From: Streptomyces sp. CB02009
GTDB taxonomy: Bacteria > Actinomycetota > Actinomycetes > Streptomycetales > Streptomycetaceae
Assembly: GCF_001905825.1 (NCBI RefSeq)
Contig: NZ_LIVV01000001.1
Coordinates: forward strand, 917,582-981,581
Direction: 5' to 3'
Length of the DNA stretch: 64,000 nucleotides
Positions 33,027 through 41,598 of this stretch are shown piece by piece. The number at the start of each line of letters is the position of its first letter. Within the stretch, counting starts at the first letter, position 1. The notes beneath the pieces were generated by a model. That model was not told where the DNA came from. It saw nothing but the letters and a program-made list of their open reading frames with translations, and searched no databases. A program made the position numbers and the translations under genes.

Positions 33027-34420
33027 TGCGTACGGACCTGTTCACCGACACCCTCGACGGGCTCGACGAGGCACTGTCCGCCGTGGACGCCTTCGACCGG
33101 GCACTGGTCTCCGGGCTGCTCCGCCCGCAGCCCGACCAGGCCGCGGGGCTCGAGGCACTCGCCGGCGCCGTCGCGGGCACGCCGCTGGCCGCGCGGGTCG
33201 CCGAGGCGGCCGACAAGGCCGCCGCCGGTGCCGCGGGCGAGGACCACCTCGTGGTGCTCGCCGCCGCCCGCACCGCCCTCATGGGCTCCGTCCACGACGC
33301 CCTGACCGGGCGCGTCGCTGACATCACCGGCCGGCCGCGCGCCGAACGGAACACGCCCGGCGCCGCGGCGGACGAGCCGGGTGCCAACGTGCTGGCCGCC
33401 GCCCGCGCCTGGCTGTGCGACCTCGCCCGCGCCGGCTGGCAGGGCATCGACCACGAACTGGTCGCCGGAGCCGCGCCCGTCGTCTCCGCGATGCTGCCGG
33501 ACCTGCGGCTGCGCCGACAGGCCACCCTCCTCGACGGCTTCGCCGCCGAACTCGCGGCCTCCTGCCCCGGGGCCACCCTGGACCGCGTCCCCGTCCGCCG
33601 CTGGGCCGACCTGTGGACCCGCGCCCTGCTCCTGACCCTGCCGGGCGCCACCCGTACCCCGGCTGTGTCCACCGCCACCGGCCGTCTGCTGCCGCTCGGC
33701 GTGGACGTGCAGGAGCACGCGACAGCCGTACAGGCCCAGGTCCACGCGGTGTTCGAACCCGCCGACGGAACGGAGCCGCGCCTGCTCCGGGCCGCCGTCT
33801 CCGCGCCCAAGCCGGACACGGTCGTGGGCGCGGGTCTGTGGCAGCTGCTCCGGCCCCGGATGTCGCTGCTCGCCGCCGTGGGGGAGGGCCGTGCCATGGA
33901 GCTCGACGGCATGCCGGTGACGGACGAGGGCGACCTCGTCTGGGACGACGAGCGGGCCCGTACGGGAGAGCCCGCCGACCCGTTCGGCACGGCCCGGGTC
34001 GTCCTCGCCACTGCGGCCGACCCGGTGACCGCGCCGCTGGACCGCCACCCGGCGCGGATCGCCGTCCCCGTCCTCCTGGAGGGCTACACGGCGGAGGAAG
34101 AGGACGACGGCATGCTGCTGTTCGTGCTCGCCGGGCACCGTCTTGCCGTCGACACCGACCGCGTCCCGGCCGCCGGTCCGCTCACCCCGGAGGCGGTCGC
34201 CGCGTCCGGCGCGTGCCTGGGGCTGCTCCGTTGGGACGCGGGGGAGTTCGTCCTCCAGCCGCTGGCCGTCGAGACGACCGTCCGGAAGAAGACCACCGCC
34301 GTCCACGCGGGCGCGTGGGCCGGAGGCACCACCGACAAGGCGGGTGTCCGGGCGGAGAAGGCGGCCACGGACTCCGTCGCCGTCCTGCGCGAACGAGCCG
34401 GGAAGCTGCTCCGCGCATGA
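33026..34420 (+). CDS. uncharacterised 464-residue protein of the MoxR/VWA operon
   Basis: The ATG at 33026 overlaps the SWIM stop, and the TGA overlaps the VWA start (ATGA). The N-terminal 230 residues are predicted mostly helical and Ala-rich (TDTLDGLDEALSAVDAFDRA; LAAARAWLCDLARAGWQGID). The C-terminal half looks beta-rich (ARIAVPVLLEGYTAEEEDDG, MLLFVLAGHRLAVDTDRVPA). No signal peptide, membrane helix or catalytic motif is visible and I recognise no family. Strict translational coupling on both sides says it is a stoichiometric component of the system, perhaps an adaptor. Confidence 0.8.
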   Translation: MRTDLFTDTLDGLDEALSAVDAFDRALVSGLLRPQPDQAAGLEALAGAVAGTPLAARVAEAADKAAAGAAGEDHLVVLAAARTALMGSVHDALTGRVADITGRPRAERNTPGAAADEPGANVLAAARAWLCDLARAGWQGIDHELVAGAAPVVSAMLPDLRLRRQATLLDGFAAELAASCPGATLDRVPVRRWADLWTRALLLTLPGATRTPAVSTATGRLLPLGVDVQEHATAVQAQVHAVFEPADGTEPRLLRAAVSAPKPDTVVGAGLWQLLRPRMSLLAAVGEGRAMELDGMPVTDEGDLVWDDERARTGEPADPFGTARVVLATAADPVTAPLDRHPARIAVPVLLEGYTAEEEDDGMLLFVLAGHRLAVDTDRVPAAGPLTPEAVAASGACLGLLRWDAGEFVLQPLAVETTVRKKTTAVHAGAWAGGTTDKAGVRAEKAATDSVAVLRERAGKLLRA

Positions 34421-35805
34421 CCGACGCCGACACCCCCTCCGCCCCGCTCCCGCCGGACGGCCTCCCGCAGGCCGCCCCCGACCCCGACGACAACCGTCGG
34501 CAGGTCCTCTACTGGCGGCTCCTCGCCCAGCTCTTCGACCCCGAGGAGCAGGCCGCCCTGGAGGCGGCGAGCCTCGCCGTCGTCGAGGACATCGGACTGC
34601 CGTCCGCGCTGCTCGACCCGGGCGCGTCCGTCGACTCCGTCGTCCAGCGCCACCCGGAACTGGCCGACGAGTTCGACGGGCTGATGACTCCGGAGCCCGA
34701 TCCTGACGGCGCCCGCGACCGGGCGGCCGAGGTGCGCCGCGCCGCACTCGCGTCCAAGCTGCTGCTCAACGTCTTCTCCACCGGATCGGGCACGGTCTCC
34801 GCCGGGCAGCTGGCCCGCTGGCAGTCGGACGCCGGCTGGCTGGAGCGCTCGCTCGGCTGCCCGCCCGGCGGGCTGCGCGGCGGCCGGGGCGCCGGAGCCG
34901 TCGTCGACGGCGGTGGTCCCGGGCTCGAACTCGGCTCCGTCGAGGCCGACCTCGTCCGCCGGATGCACCTGCGCGAGGTGCTGGCCGATCCCGCACTCGC
35001 GGCCCGGCTCACCCCCAGCATGTCCCTGATCGAGCAGCTCCTGCGCGACAAGGGCAACCTGTCCGGCATCGCGCTCGCCAACGCCAAGTCCCTCATCCGC
35101 CGCTACGTCGACGAGGTCGCCCAGGTGCTCCGCACCCAGGTGGAGAAGGCCACCGTCGGTGAGCTGGACCGCTCGGTCCCGCCCAAGCGGGTCTTCCGCA
35201 ACCTCGACCTCGACCGCACCCTCTGGAAGAACCTCACCAACTGGAGCCCGGAGGAGGAGCGGCTCTACGTCGACCGCCTCTACTACCGGCACACCGTGCG
35301 CCGGACCACGCCGCAGCGGCTCGTCGTCGTCGTGGACCAGTCCGGCTCCATGGTCGACTCGATGGTCAACTGCACCATCCTCGCCTCGATCTTCGCCGGA
35401 CTGCCGAAGGTCGACGTCCACCTCATCGCGTACGACACCCGCGCGATCGACCTCACCCCCTGGGTGCACGACCCCTTCGACGTGCTCCTGCGCACCAACC
35501 TCGGCGGCGGCAACGACGGGCCCGTGGCGATGGCCATGGCCCGGCCGAAGATCGCCGAGCCGAAGAACACCGTCATGGTGTGGATCTCCGACTTCTACGA
35601 GTTCGACCGCTCGCAGCCCCTGTTCGAGGGCATCGAGGCGGTGCACCGGTCCGGCGTGCGGTTCATCCCCGTCGGCTCGGTGACCAGCTCGGGACGCCAG
35701 GAGGTCAACCCCTGGTTCCGGGAGCGGTTCAAGGCGCTCGGCACCCCGGTGGTCTCCGGCCACATCAACAAGCTCGTGCACGAACTCAAGACCTTCCTCA
35801 CCTGA
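34417..35805 (+). CDS. VWA domain protein (CoxE-like) of the MoxR/VWA operon
   Basis: 462 residues from the ATG at 34417. An N-terminal helical region of about 290 residues precedes a von Willebrand A domain. The metal-ion-dependent adhesion site is intact: D307, S309 and S311 in RLVVVVDQSGSMVDSMVNC, with later VHLIAYDTRAIDLTPWVH and TVMVWISDFYEFDRSQPLFE. VWA proteins of this kind pair with MoxR ATPases and bind a client or metal cofactor, as in the CoxD/CoxE, NorQ/NorD and YehL/YehP systems. It precedes the MoxR gene by 22 bp. Confidence 0.88.
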   Translation: MTDADTPSAPLPPDGLPQAAPDPDDNRRQVLYWRLLAQLFDPEEQAALEAASLAVVEDIGLPSALLDPGASVDSVVQRHPELADEFDGLMTPEPDPDGARDRAAEVRRAALASKLLLNVFSTGSGTVSAGQLARWQSDAGWLERSLGCPPGGLRGGRGAGAVVDGGGPGLELGSVEADLVRRMHLREVLADPALAARLTPSMSLIEQLLRDKGNLSGIALANAKSLIRRYVDEVAQVLRTQVEKATVGELDRSVPPKRVFRNLDLDRTLWKNLTNWSPEEERLYVDRLYYRHTVRRTTPQRLVVVVDQSGSMVDSMVNCTILASIFAGLPKVDVHLIAYDTRAIDLTPWVHDPFDVLLRTNLGGGNDGPVAMAMARPKIAEPKNTVMVWISDFYEFDRSQPLFEGIEAVHRSGVRFIPVGSVTSSGRQEVNPWFRERFKALGTPVVSGHINKLVHELKTFLT

Positions 35806-35827
35806 GCCCGCCCAGAAAGGCCCTCGC

Positions 35828-36949
35828 ATGTCCGACCTGCTCCGCGCCCCCGCCGAGATCAAGTACGCCGAGGAACTCGACTGGCTCGAGTCGATCGACG
35901 ACCACCCCAAGCCGTTCTCGTGGCGTCTCTCCCCGAAGATGGTCCGCCTCTTCATCCTCGGCTCCGAGCGGGCCGACGGCCTCGACCGGGACGTGGCACA
36001 GAAGTGGTTCGGCGACCGCAGCTTCGTCGAGCGCTCCATCGTCACCCTCGCCTCCGACCGCGGTCTGCTCCTGATCGGCGACCCCGGCACCGGCAAGAGC
36101 TGGCTCGCCGAGCTCCTCTCCGCCGCGATCAGCCGCAACTCCACCCAGGTCGTCCAGGGCACCGCGGGCACCACCGAGGACCAGATCAAGTACTCGTGGA
36201 ACGTGTCGATGGTCATCGCCAAGGGCCAGTCCCGCGAGTCGATGATCCCGTCGCCGATCATGACCGCGATGGAGACCGGCACCATCGGCCGCTTCGAGGA
36301 GCTCACCCGCTCCACCAGCGACGTCCAGGACGCGCTCATCTCGATCCTCTCCGAGAAGTACATCTCGGTCCCCGAACTCGACAGCGCCGGCGGCGACAAC
36401 ATCGTCTTCGCCCAGCCGGGGTTCTCGGTCATCGCCACCGCCAACAGCCGCGACCGCGGCGTCAATGACCTGTCGTCCGCGCTCAAGCGCCGGTTCAACT
36501 TCGTCCGCATCCCGGTCGTGACGAACAAGAAGAGCGAGGCCGAGATCGTCCGCTTCCGCACCGAGGAACTCCTGCGCCGGCACTCGATCGAGCTGGACGT
36601 GCCGCCGACCCTCCTCGACGTCCTCCTCCAGAGCTTCGCCGACCTCCGCGCCTCCGCCGCCGCTGCCGGGAGCGACGACGAGAAGCTGGAGTCCGCCCTG
36701 TCCACCGCCGAGCAGATCGGCGTCCTGGAGGACGCGGTCCTGCACAGCGACTTCTTCGGCGAGCGCACCCTCACGGCCCGCGCCCTCGCCTCCTCCCTGG
36801 TCGGTACGCTCGCCCGGCGCGAGCCCGAGGACCTGGCCATCCTCAACAAGTACCTGCACGGCGTCGTCGAGCCGCGCGGCAAGGAGCAGGGCGGCTCCTG
36901 GCCCGAGTTCCTCGAGGGCGGCCGCGAGGCGATCGCGAAGCTGGCATGA
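35828..36949 (+). CDS. MoxR-family AAA+ ATPase
   Basis: 373 residues from the ATG at 35828 (AAAGG upstream). Walker A is LLLIGDPGTGKSWLAELLS with K90. The region equivalent to Walker B is GTIGRFEELTRS, with sensor 1 in FSVIATANSRDRGVND and an arginine-finger segment SSALKRRFNFVRIP. MoxR ATPases act as chaperone-like remodelling machines together with VWA partners, here encoded immediately upstream. The gene overlaps the next one by ATGA. Confidence 0.92.
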   Translation: MSDLLRAPAEIKYAEELDWLESIDDHPKPFSWRLSPKMVRLFILGSERADGLDRDVAQKWFGDRSFVERSIVTLASDRGLLLIGDPGTGKSWLAELLSAAISRNSTQVVQGTAGTTEDQIKYSWNVSMVIAKGQSRESMIPSPIMTAMETGTIGRFEELTRSTSDVQDALISILSEKYISVPELDSAGGDNIVFAQPGFSVIATANSRDRGVNDLSSALKRRFNFVRIPVVTNKKSEAEIVRFRTEELLRRHSIELDVPPTLLDVLLQSFADLRASAAAAGSDDEKLESALSTAEQIGVLEDAVLHSDFFGERTLTARALASSLVGTLARREPEDLAILNKYLHGVVEPRGKEQGGSWPEFLEGGREAIAKLA

Positions 36950-39900
36950 CCACCACCCCGGAGAGGCCGACGAGCGCCTCCTTCGCCGCCCTGCGCGGGC
37001 AACTGCACGAAGCGGCGGCCGAGTTCGCCGGTGGCCAGGACGTTCTGGAAGGCATCCTGCTCGGCATGGTCGACGACGTCGACCGGGCCGTCGCCGAGCC
37101 GTTGGAGATCTTCCCCGTCTGCCACCACTCACCGGCCTCCGCCCTCGCCATGGCCCGCCGGCTGCGGGAGAAGCAGCCCAAGGTCGTGTACCTGGAGCTG
37201 TGCGAGGACATGGCCCCGCTCCTCACCGAACTCCGCAACTGCCGGCTGCCCGTCGCCGTGCAGGCCTTCGCGAGCGAGATCGACGGCTTCCCGCCCGACT
37301 GGGCGCCGCTCTCTGTCGTCGCCCCGATCACGGAGGCATCCGCCGAGTACCAGGCCATCGCGTACGCCCTCGACACCCCCGGCGTGGAGCTCGTCCTCGT
37401 CGACCGCTCCTCCGACCACGTCTTCCAGTGGGACACCCGGCAGCCGGCCGATGGCGAGACCCACACGGCCGAGGCCGAGGCCGAGGCCGGGGCAGAGCCC
37501 GGGGCCGGGGCCGGGACGGAGCCCGAGGCGGCCCTCCACGGCGAGGCCGTCGGCGTCGAGATCGGCGACCTGCGTCCGCGCTTCGCCGAACTGGAGGAGC
37601 ACCTGCTGCGGCACGGCAAGGTGCGGCACTGGTCGGAGTGGTGGCACCAGTACGTCGAGGTCCCCCTCGGGGACAGCGACCACGACACCTACCGCCAGGT
37701 CATGTTCCTCATCGGCAGCCTGTTCCGGCGGCTCGCCCCGGGCCGGGGCGAGCGCGTGCGGGTCGACGAGGACCGCGAGCGCTACATGTGGACCCGGATG
37801 CGCGAGCACCTCGCCGCGACCGGCACCGACCCGGCGGACTGCCTGTACGTCTGCGGCGCCTTCCACGCGGCCAGCCGCGTGGACGAGTTCGGCGTCCACG
37901 GCACGGGCGACTTCACCATCTCCCCACGGACCGCCACGACCTGGCAGTACGGCCTGATCCCCTCAAGCCACGCGGCGATCGAGGCACAGTTCGGCCTCGC
38001 GTCCGGCTCGGTGTCGATCGCCGCGACGGAATGGGCGAAGAACCTCAAGCGCACCCGGGTCGAGCAGTACCGCCTGGAGGGCCAGTCCGGCACGAAGAAG
38101 CCGAGCGCGAAGAAGACGACGGCGAAGCCCCCGGCGGCCGCGCCCACGCCCGTACCCGCGTCCGTACCGTCGTCCGACCGCGCGTCGGATCGCGCGTCGG
38201 GTCCGGCCTCGGATCCGGCCCCGGGTCCGGCCGAGGACCGGCTCACCGGCTTCCTCCGGCAGCCGCCCGTCCTCCACACCCTCGACGAGGCCGAACTGCT
38301 CGGCTGGTCCGTGGACATCGTGCGCGCCGCCCGCCGCAGCGGCTACCTGGCCTCCACCGCCGACGCCATCGCCGTCTTCGAGACGTCGATCCTGCTCGCC
38401 GCGATGCGGGACCGGGCCAAGCCGACGCCGTACGACTTCCAGGACGCGGCGGTCACCTGCATCGAGAAGGACACCGTCCCCGGCCGGCGGGACGTGCGAC
38501 GGCTCGTCGAGATCATGATGGGCGGCGACCGGATCGGCCAGGTCGGCTACGACGCACTGCCGCCCCTCGCCCGTGACGTGCACGACCGGCTGGCGCCCCT
38601 GGGGCTCAACCTCCAGCAGCGCGGTGTGCGCCGGGCCCTGCTCGACATGGCGTCCCGCCCGGAGCTGAGCGCCTGCTCGGACGTCCTGTGGATGCTGCGC
38701 CGTCTGCTGCCGCCCGGCGCGGCCCGCACGGTGATGGGCGAGCGGCGGCTCGGCGAGCGGTCGATCCAGGAGTCCTGGGACCTCTCGCTCGGCACCCACC
38801 AGCGTGCGCTCATCGAGCTCGGGTACGAGGGCGTGAGCCTGGAGCAGGTGCTGGAGCAGCGGCTGCGCCGCTCGGCGTACGGACCGCAGGCCACCACGGC
38901 CGAGGTCCTCGCGGCCGTGGAGGACGCGACGCTCCACCTCGGCGGCCGACGCCTCGCGGACGAGCTCGGCACCCGGGCCCTGGAGGTCCTCGCCGCCGAG
39001 CGCACGGTCGACGGCGCCCCTGCGGTACTGCGCCGGGTGCGCGGCCTCCTGGCCTACTACCGCACCAGCGAGCCGGTCCTCCCGCCGTGGATCGAGTCCT
39101 TCGTCAGAGCCGGGTACGCGCACTACTGCACCCTGCTGCCGACGGCCTTCCGGGACGAGGACGCGACCGTGGGGCAGGTGGCGGCCATGCTGGGCTTCCT
39201 GTTCAGCATGGAGGGCCTGGCGCTCTCGCTCGGCTGCGACCGGACCCAGCTGGAGCTGGCGGTCGCGCAGTCGCACCCGAACGACCCGGCCAAGACGGCC
39301 CTGCTGTGGGCCGCCCAGGTCCAGCTCGGCACCCTTTCCCGGGCCGAACTGCGGGGCCGCTGCGACGAACTCCTCGGCAACCCCCTGGTGGTGCCCTCGT
39401 ACCCGCGCTACCTCAGCGGCTTCGTGCACGCCCTGGAGCCGGTCCCGGGACTCGCGGACGTCGTCGTCGAGGCCGTGTCGAACGCCTTCGGACGGCTCCC
39501 CGACCCCGTCCTGCTGCCGTGGCTGCCCACCCTCATCGCCACCCTGCGGTCCAACGCCGCCGACCTGGCCCCGCTGATCGTCCGCGAGGCGGGCCGGATC
39601 TTCCCGGCCCGGCTGGCGGCCCTGGACGCCTGGGTCCCGCCGTGGCACGCCCAGCCGGCGGCCCGGGCGTCGTTGGCCGCGCCCACGCCGCGTGGGGCGG
39701 CGCTGCTGCCCCTCCACCCGGAGACCTGCGACGCGGTCGCGGGCCTCCTGGGCTGCACGGACGGATGGGCGCCCACGGACGGGCCGACGGCGGGCGCGAC
39801 GGCCCCGACGGGTGCGGCGCTCCTGTTCACCCACCGCGCCACCTGCGACGCCCTCGCGGACCTCCTGGGCTGCGGCGATCCCTGGACGTCCGTGGACGCC

Positions 39901-39978
39901 GCGCCCGCCGCGCCGTCCCTGACGACGAGGCACCCCGCCACGGCCCGCGCGGTGGCGGCGCTCCTCGCGACCCCGTGA
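36946..39978 (+). CDS. DUF5682-like protein, 1,010 aa, last gene of the MoxR/VWA operon
   Basis: The N-terminal 370 residues contain IFPVCHHSPASALAMARRLR, KVVYLELCEDMAPLL and, later, ERYMWTRMREHLAATGTDP and CLYVCGAFHAASRVDEFG. The layout of a HHSP motif, an acidic strand end and a GAFH motif is that of DUF5682 and recalls the TraB/EreA-type hydrolase fold; catalysis is not proven. A low-complexity insert (AEAEAEAGAEPGAGAG) lies near residue 180 and a Lys/Ala/Pro linker near 385-430. The rest is helical, ending in three decaying repeats (PLHPETCDAVAGLLGC, THRATCDALADLLGC, TRHPATARAVAALL). It is the probable effector or substrate-binding part of the machine. Confidence 0.85.
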   Translation: MTTTPERPTSASFAALRGQLHEAAAEFAGGQDVLEGILLGMVDDVDRAVAEPLEIFPVCHHSPASALAMARRLREKQPKVVYLELCEDMAPLLTELRNCRLPVAVQAFASEIDGFPPDWAPLSVVAPITEASAEYQAIAYALDTPGVELVLVDRSSDHVFQWDTRQPADGETHTAEAEAEAGAEPGAGAGTEPEAALHGEAVGVEIGDLRPRFAELEEHLLRHGKVRHWSEWWHQYVEVPLGDSDHDTYRQVMFLIGSLFRRLAPGRGERVRVDEDRERYMWTRMREHLAATGTDPADCLYVCGAFHAASRVDEFGVHGTGDFTISPRTATTWQYGLIPSSHAAIEAQFGLASGSVSIAATEWAKNLKRTRVEQYRLEGQSGTKKPSAKKTTAKPPAAAPTPVPASVPSSDRASDRASGPASDPAPGPAEDRLTGFLRQPPVLHTLDEAELLGWSVDIVRAARRSGYLASTADAIAVFETSILLAAMRDRAKPTPYDFQDAAVTCIEKDTVPGRRDVRRLVEIMMGGDRIGQVGYDALPPLARDVHDRLAPLGLNLQQRGVRRALLDMASRPELSACSDVLWMLRRLLPPGAARTVMGERRLGERSIQESWDLSLGTHQRALIELGYEGVSLEQVLEQRLRRSAYGPQATTAEVLAAVEDATLHLGGRRLADELGTRALEVLAAERTVDGAPAVLRRVRGLLAYYRTSEPVLPPWIESFVRAGYAHYCTLLPTAFRDEDATVGQVAAMLGFLFSMEGLALSLGCDRTQLELAVAQSHPNDPAKTALLWAAQVQLGTLSRAELRGRCDELLGNPLVVPSYPRYLSGFVHALEPVPGLADVVVEAVSNAFGRLPDPVLLPWLPTLIATLRSNAADLAPLIVREAGRIFPARLAALDAWVPPWHAQPAARASLAAPTPRGAALLPLHPETCDAVAGLLGCTDGWAPTDGPTAGATAPTGAALLFTHRATCDALADLLGCGDPWTSVDAAPAAPSLTTRHPATARAVAALLATP

Positions 39979-39984
39979 CGGCGA

Positions 39985-40022
39985 GCGCCGGCCGCCGGGT
40001 CGTCGGACCCGGCGGCCGGCGC
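39985..40022. terminator. 17-bp perfect terminator between convergent genes
   Basis: GCGCCGGCCGCCGGGTC pairs with GACCCGGCGGCCGGCGC around GTCG. It ends the MoxR/VWA operon and serves the convergent phytase gene. Confidence 0.85.
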
Positions 40023-40050
40023 GGGCGAGGGCGCACGGTCCTCGGACGGA

Positions 40051-41385
40051 TCAGTCCTCGACGGCGTCCAGGACGGTGCCGAGGTCGACGAACTTGAAGT
40101 CCGTCGCGGGGCGGTCACCGTCGCCGGGGGCGTCGTGGCCGTCCTGGACGACGAGGAGGCCGTTCGGGTACTTCGCACCCAGGGGAGCGTTCAGGGCGGC
40201 GGCGCCGTCGCACTCCTCGGAGCCGTCGAGGGTGCCGCTCGCGGGCACGACCCGGAAGCCGCCCTCGTACGCGTTGCGGTCGGCGACCTCCCGGTCGTAG
40301 GCGGCGAAGGTGTTGTCGCCCTGGCTCGAGGCGAGCAGGTAGCCGTCGCCGTCGGCCTCGGTGACCAGCGTCAGACCCTCGACGTCCGAAGAGATCCTGG
40401 TCCCGCCGTAGCCGGGGTCGGCGCCCGGCACGCACTCCTCGGTCTCCTCGTCGTAGACGCCGGGGACGCCGTACTCGCGGACCTTGTCGAGCAGCTTCGG
40501 CGTGCCGGTGAGGTCGGCGCGCAGCCGCCAGATGCCGACGTCCTCCTGCCCGGCGTACAGGGTGCCGTCGGCGGGGTCGACGACCATGCCCTCGACCTGC
40601 GGCAGCTCGCCGGGCTCGCCGCACGGGGCCCAGGAGGTGCCGTTCGGCAGCCGGAACGTGGCCGGCAGGTCCAGGGTGCGGACCGTGCGGTACGTGACCC
40701 TGCCGCCGGCGGCCGGGAGCAGTTCGAGCAGGGCGATGCTGGTCCGCTCGCGGCGGCTGACGAGCGCGAAGGACTTCCCGGTCGCCGGGTCCGTCCAGGT
40801 AGCCAGGCCGTACGCGGTCCGCTGGTCGTTGATCTCGGCCTGGTCCCGCGAGAAGACGGCCGGGGCGGCGGGGTCGGTGACATCGGTGAGCGGGCCGCCG
40901 GCGCGGTCGCGGTCGATGCGGTAGAACCGCAGCCGGTCGTGTCCGCGGTCGCTGGTGACGGCGAGGTCGGCCCGCCCCGAGGAGAGCCGCAGGCCGTGGA
41001 CGAGGTCCACGTTGTTGAACCGGCCGGGGGCGTCGTCCGGTGCGTCCGCCGGAGGCGCGGCGATCGACTGCACCGGGCGTGCGTCCAGGTCGTAGACGCG
41101 CAGCCCACCCTCCTTGGCGGTCGCGATGACGAGGCTGCGGCCGGGGGCGGCGGTGTTGCGCCAGATGGCGGGGTCGTCCGCGTCGGCGTTGCCGCCCGCG
41201 TCGTCGTCGTGCAGCACCGGCGTCTCCGCGCGGGGCGTCACGGCCGGCAGCGGGCGGGCGTGACCGCGGTGACGGGCGTGCGCCTGGGCGTCGGCGTCGG
41301 CCCGGGCGGGCACGGCGAGGGCAGCCGCGGCGAGCGCCGTGGTGACGGCGAGCACGAGCGGCCGGGCGGTACGGGGGCGAGTCAC
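40051..41385 (-). CDS. secreted beta-propeller phytase-like protein
   Basis: 444 residues from a GTG at 41385 with GAGGAG upstream. A signal peptide (LVLAVTTALAAAALAVPARA) precedes a histidine-rich segment. The propeller contains DADDPAIWRNTAAPGRSLVI, ATAKEGGLRVYDLDARPVQS, RFNNVDLVHGLRL, EGMVVDPADGTLYAGQEDVG and RISSDVEGLTLVTEADGDGY. These calcium-site and substrate-site motifs are typical of beta-propeller phytases (3-phytase family), which release phosphate from inositol phosphates outside the cell. Nothing in the neighbours points to a specific phosphate regulon. Confidence 0.85.
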   Translation of the reverse strand: MTRPRTARPLVLAVTTALAAAALAVPARADADAQAHARHRGHARPLPAVTPRAETPVLHDDDAGGNADADDPAIWRNTAAPGRSLVIATAKEGGLRVYDLDARPVQSIAAPPADAPDDAPGRFNNVDLVHGLRLSSGRADLAVTSDRGHDRLRFYRIDRDRAGGPLTDVTDPAAPAVFSRDQAEINDQRTAYGLATWTDPATGKSFALVSRRERTSIALLELLPAAGGRVTYRTVRTLDLPATFRLPNGTSWAPCGEPGELPQVEGMVVDPADGTLYAGQEDVGIWRLRADLTGTPKLLDKVREYGVPGVYDEETEECVPGADPGYGGTRISSDVEGLTLVTEADGDGYLLASSQGDNTFAAYDREVADRNAYEGGFRVVPASGTLDGSEECDGAAALNAPLGAKYPNGLLVVQDGHDAPGDGDRPATDFKFVDLGTVLDAVED

Positions 41386-41506
41386 GCAAGTCTCCTCAGG
41401 AGGGGGGCTTGTACGTCCTGCGTGAGCGTGGTGCCCTTCCGTGTCGGCTCGGCGGCCTCCGCCCGACCGGTGGTCCGAAGTCCAGGTGTACGGGCGGTGA
41501 ACCGCG

Positions 41507-41539
41507 GCGCGGGCCGCGACGGTGTGCCGCGGCCCGCGC
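41507..41539. terminator. 12-bp terminator hairpin
   Basis: GCGCGGGCCGCG pairs with CGCGGCCCGCGC, about 60 bp downstream of the stop of the beta-helix gene read leftward. Confidence 0.65.
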
Positions 41540-41598
41540 CCGTGTGCTGTGTCCGGAGACCGGACGGTTCGATCGGGCGGTCCGATCCAGTGGCCCGA

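Noticed and set aside
33026..34420. Assignment of the unknown 464-aa protein to DUF5691
   Set aside because: DUF5691 proteins occur in related SWIM/MoxR loci, but the N-terminal motifs I would expect for that family are not visible.
34084..37128. 1,014-codon minus-strand ORF across the VWA and MoxR genes
   Set aside because: It spans several well-defined plus-strand genes, has no recognisable domain and no plausible start signal.
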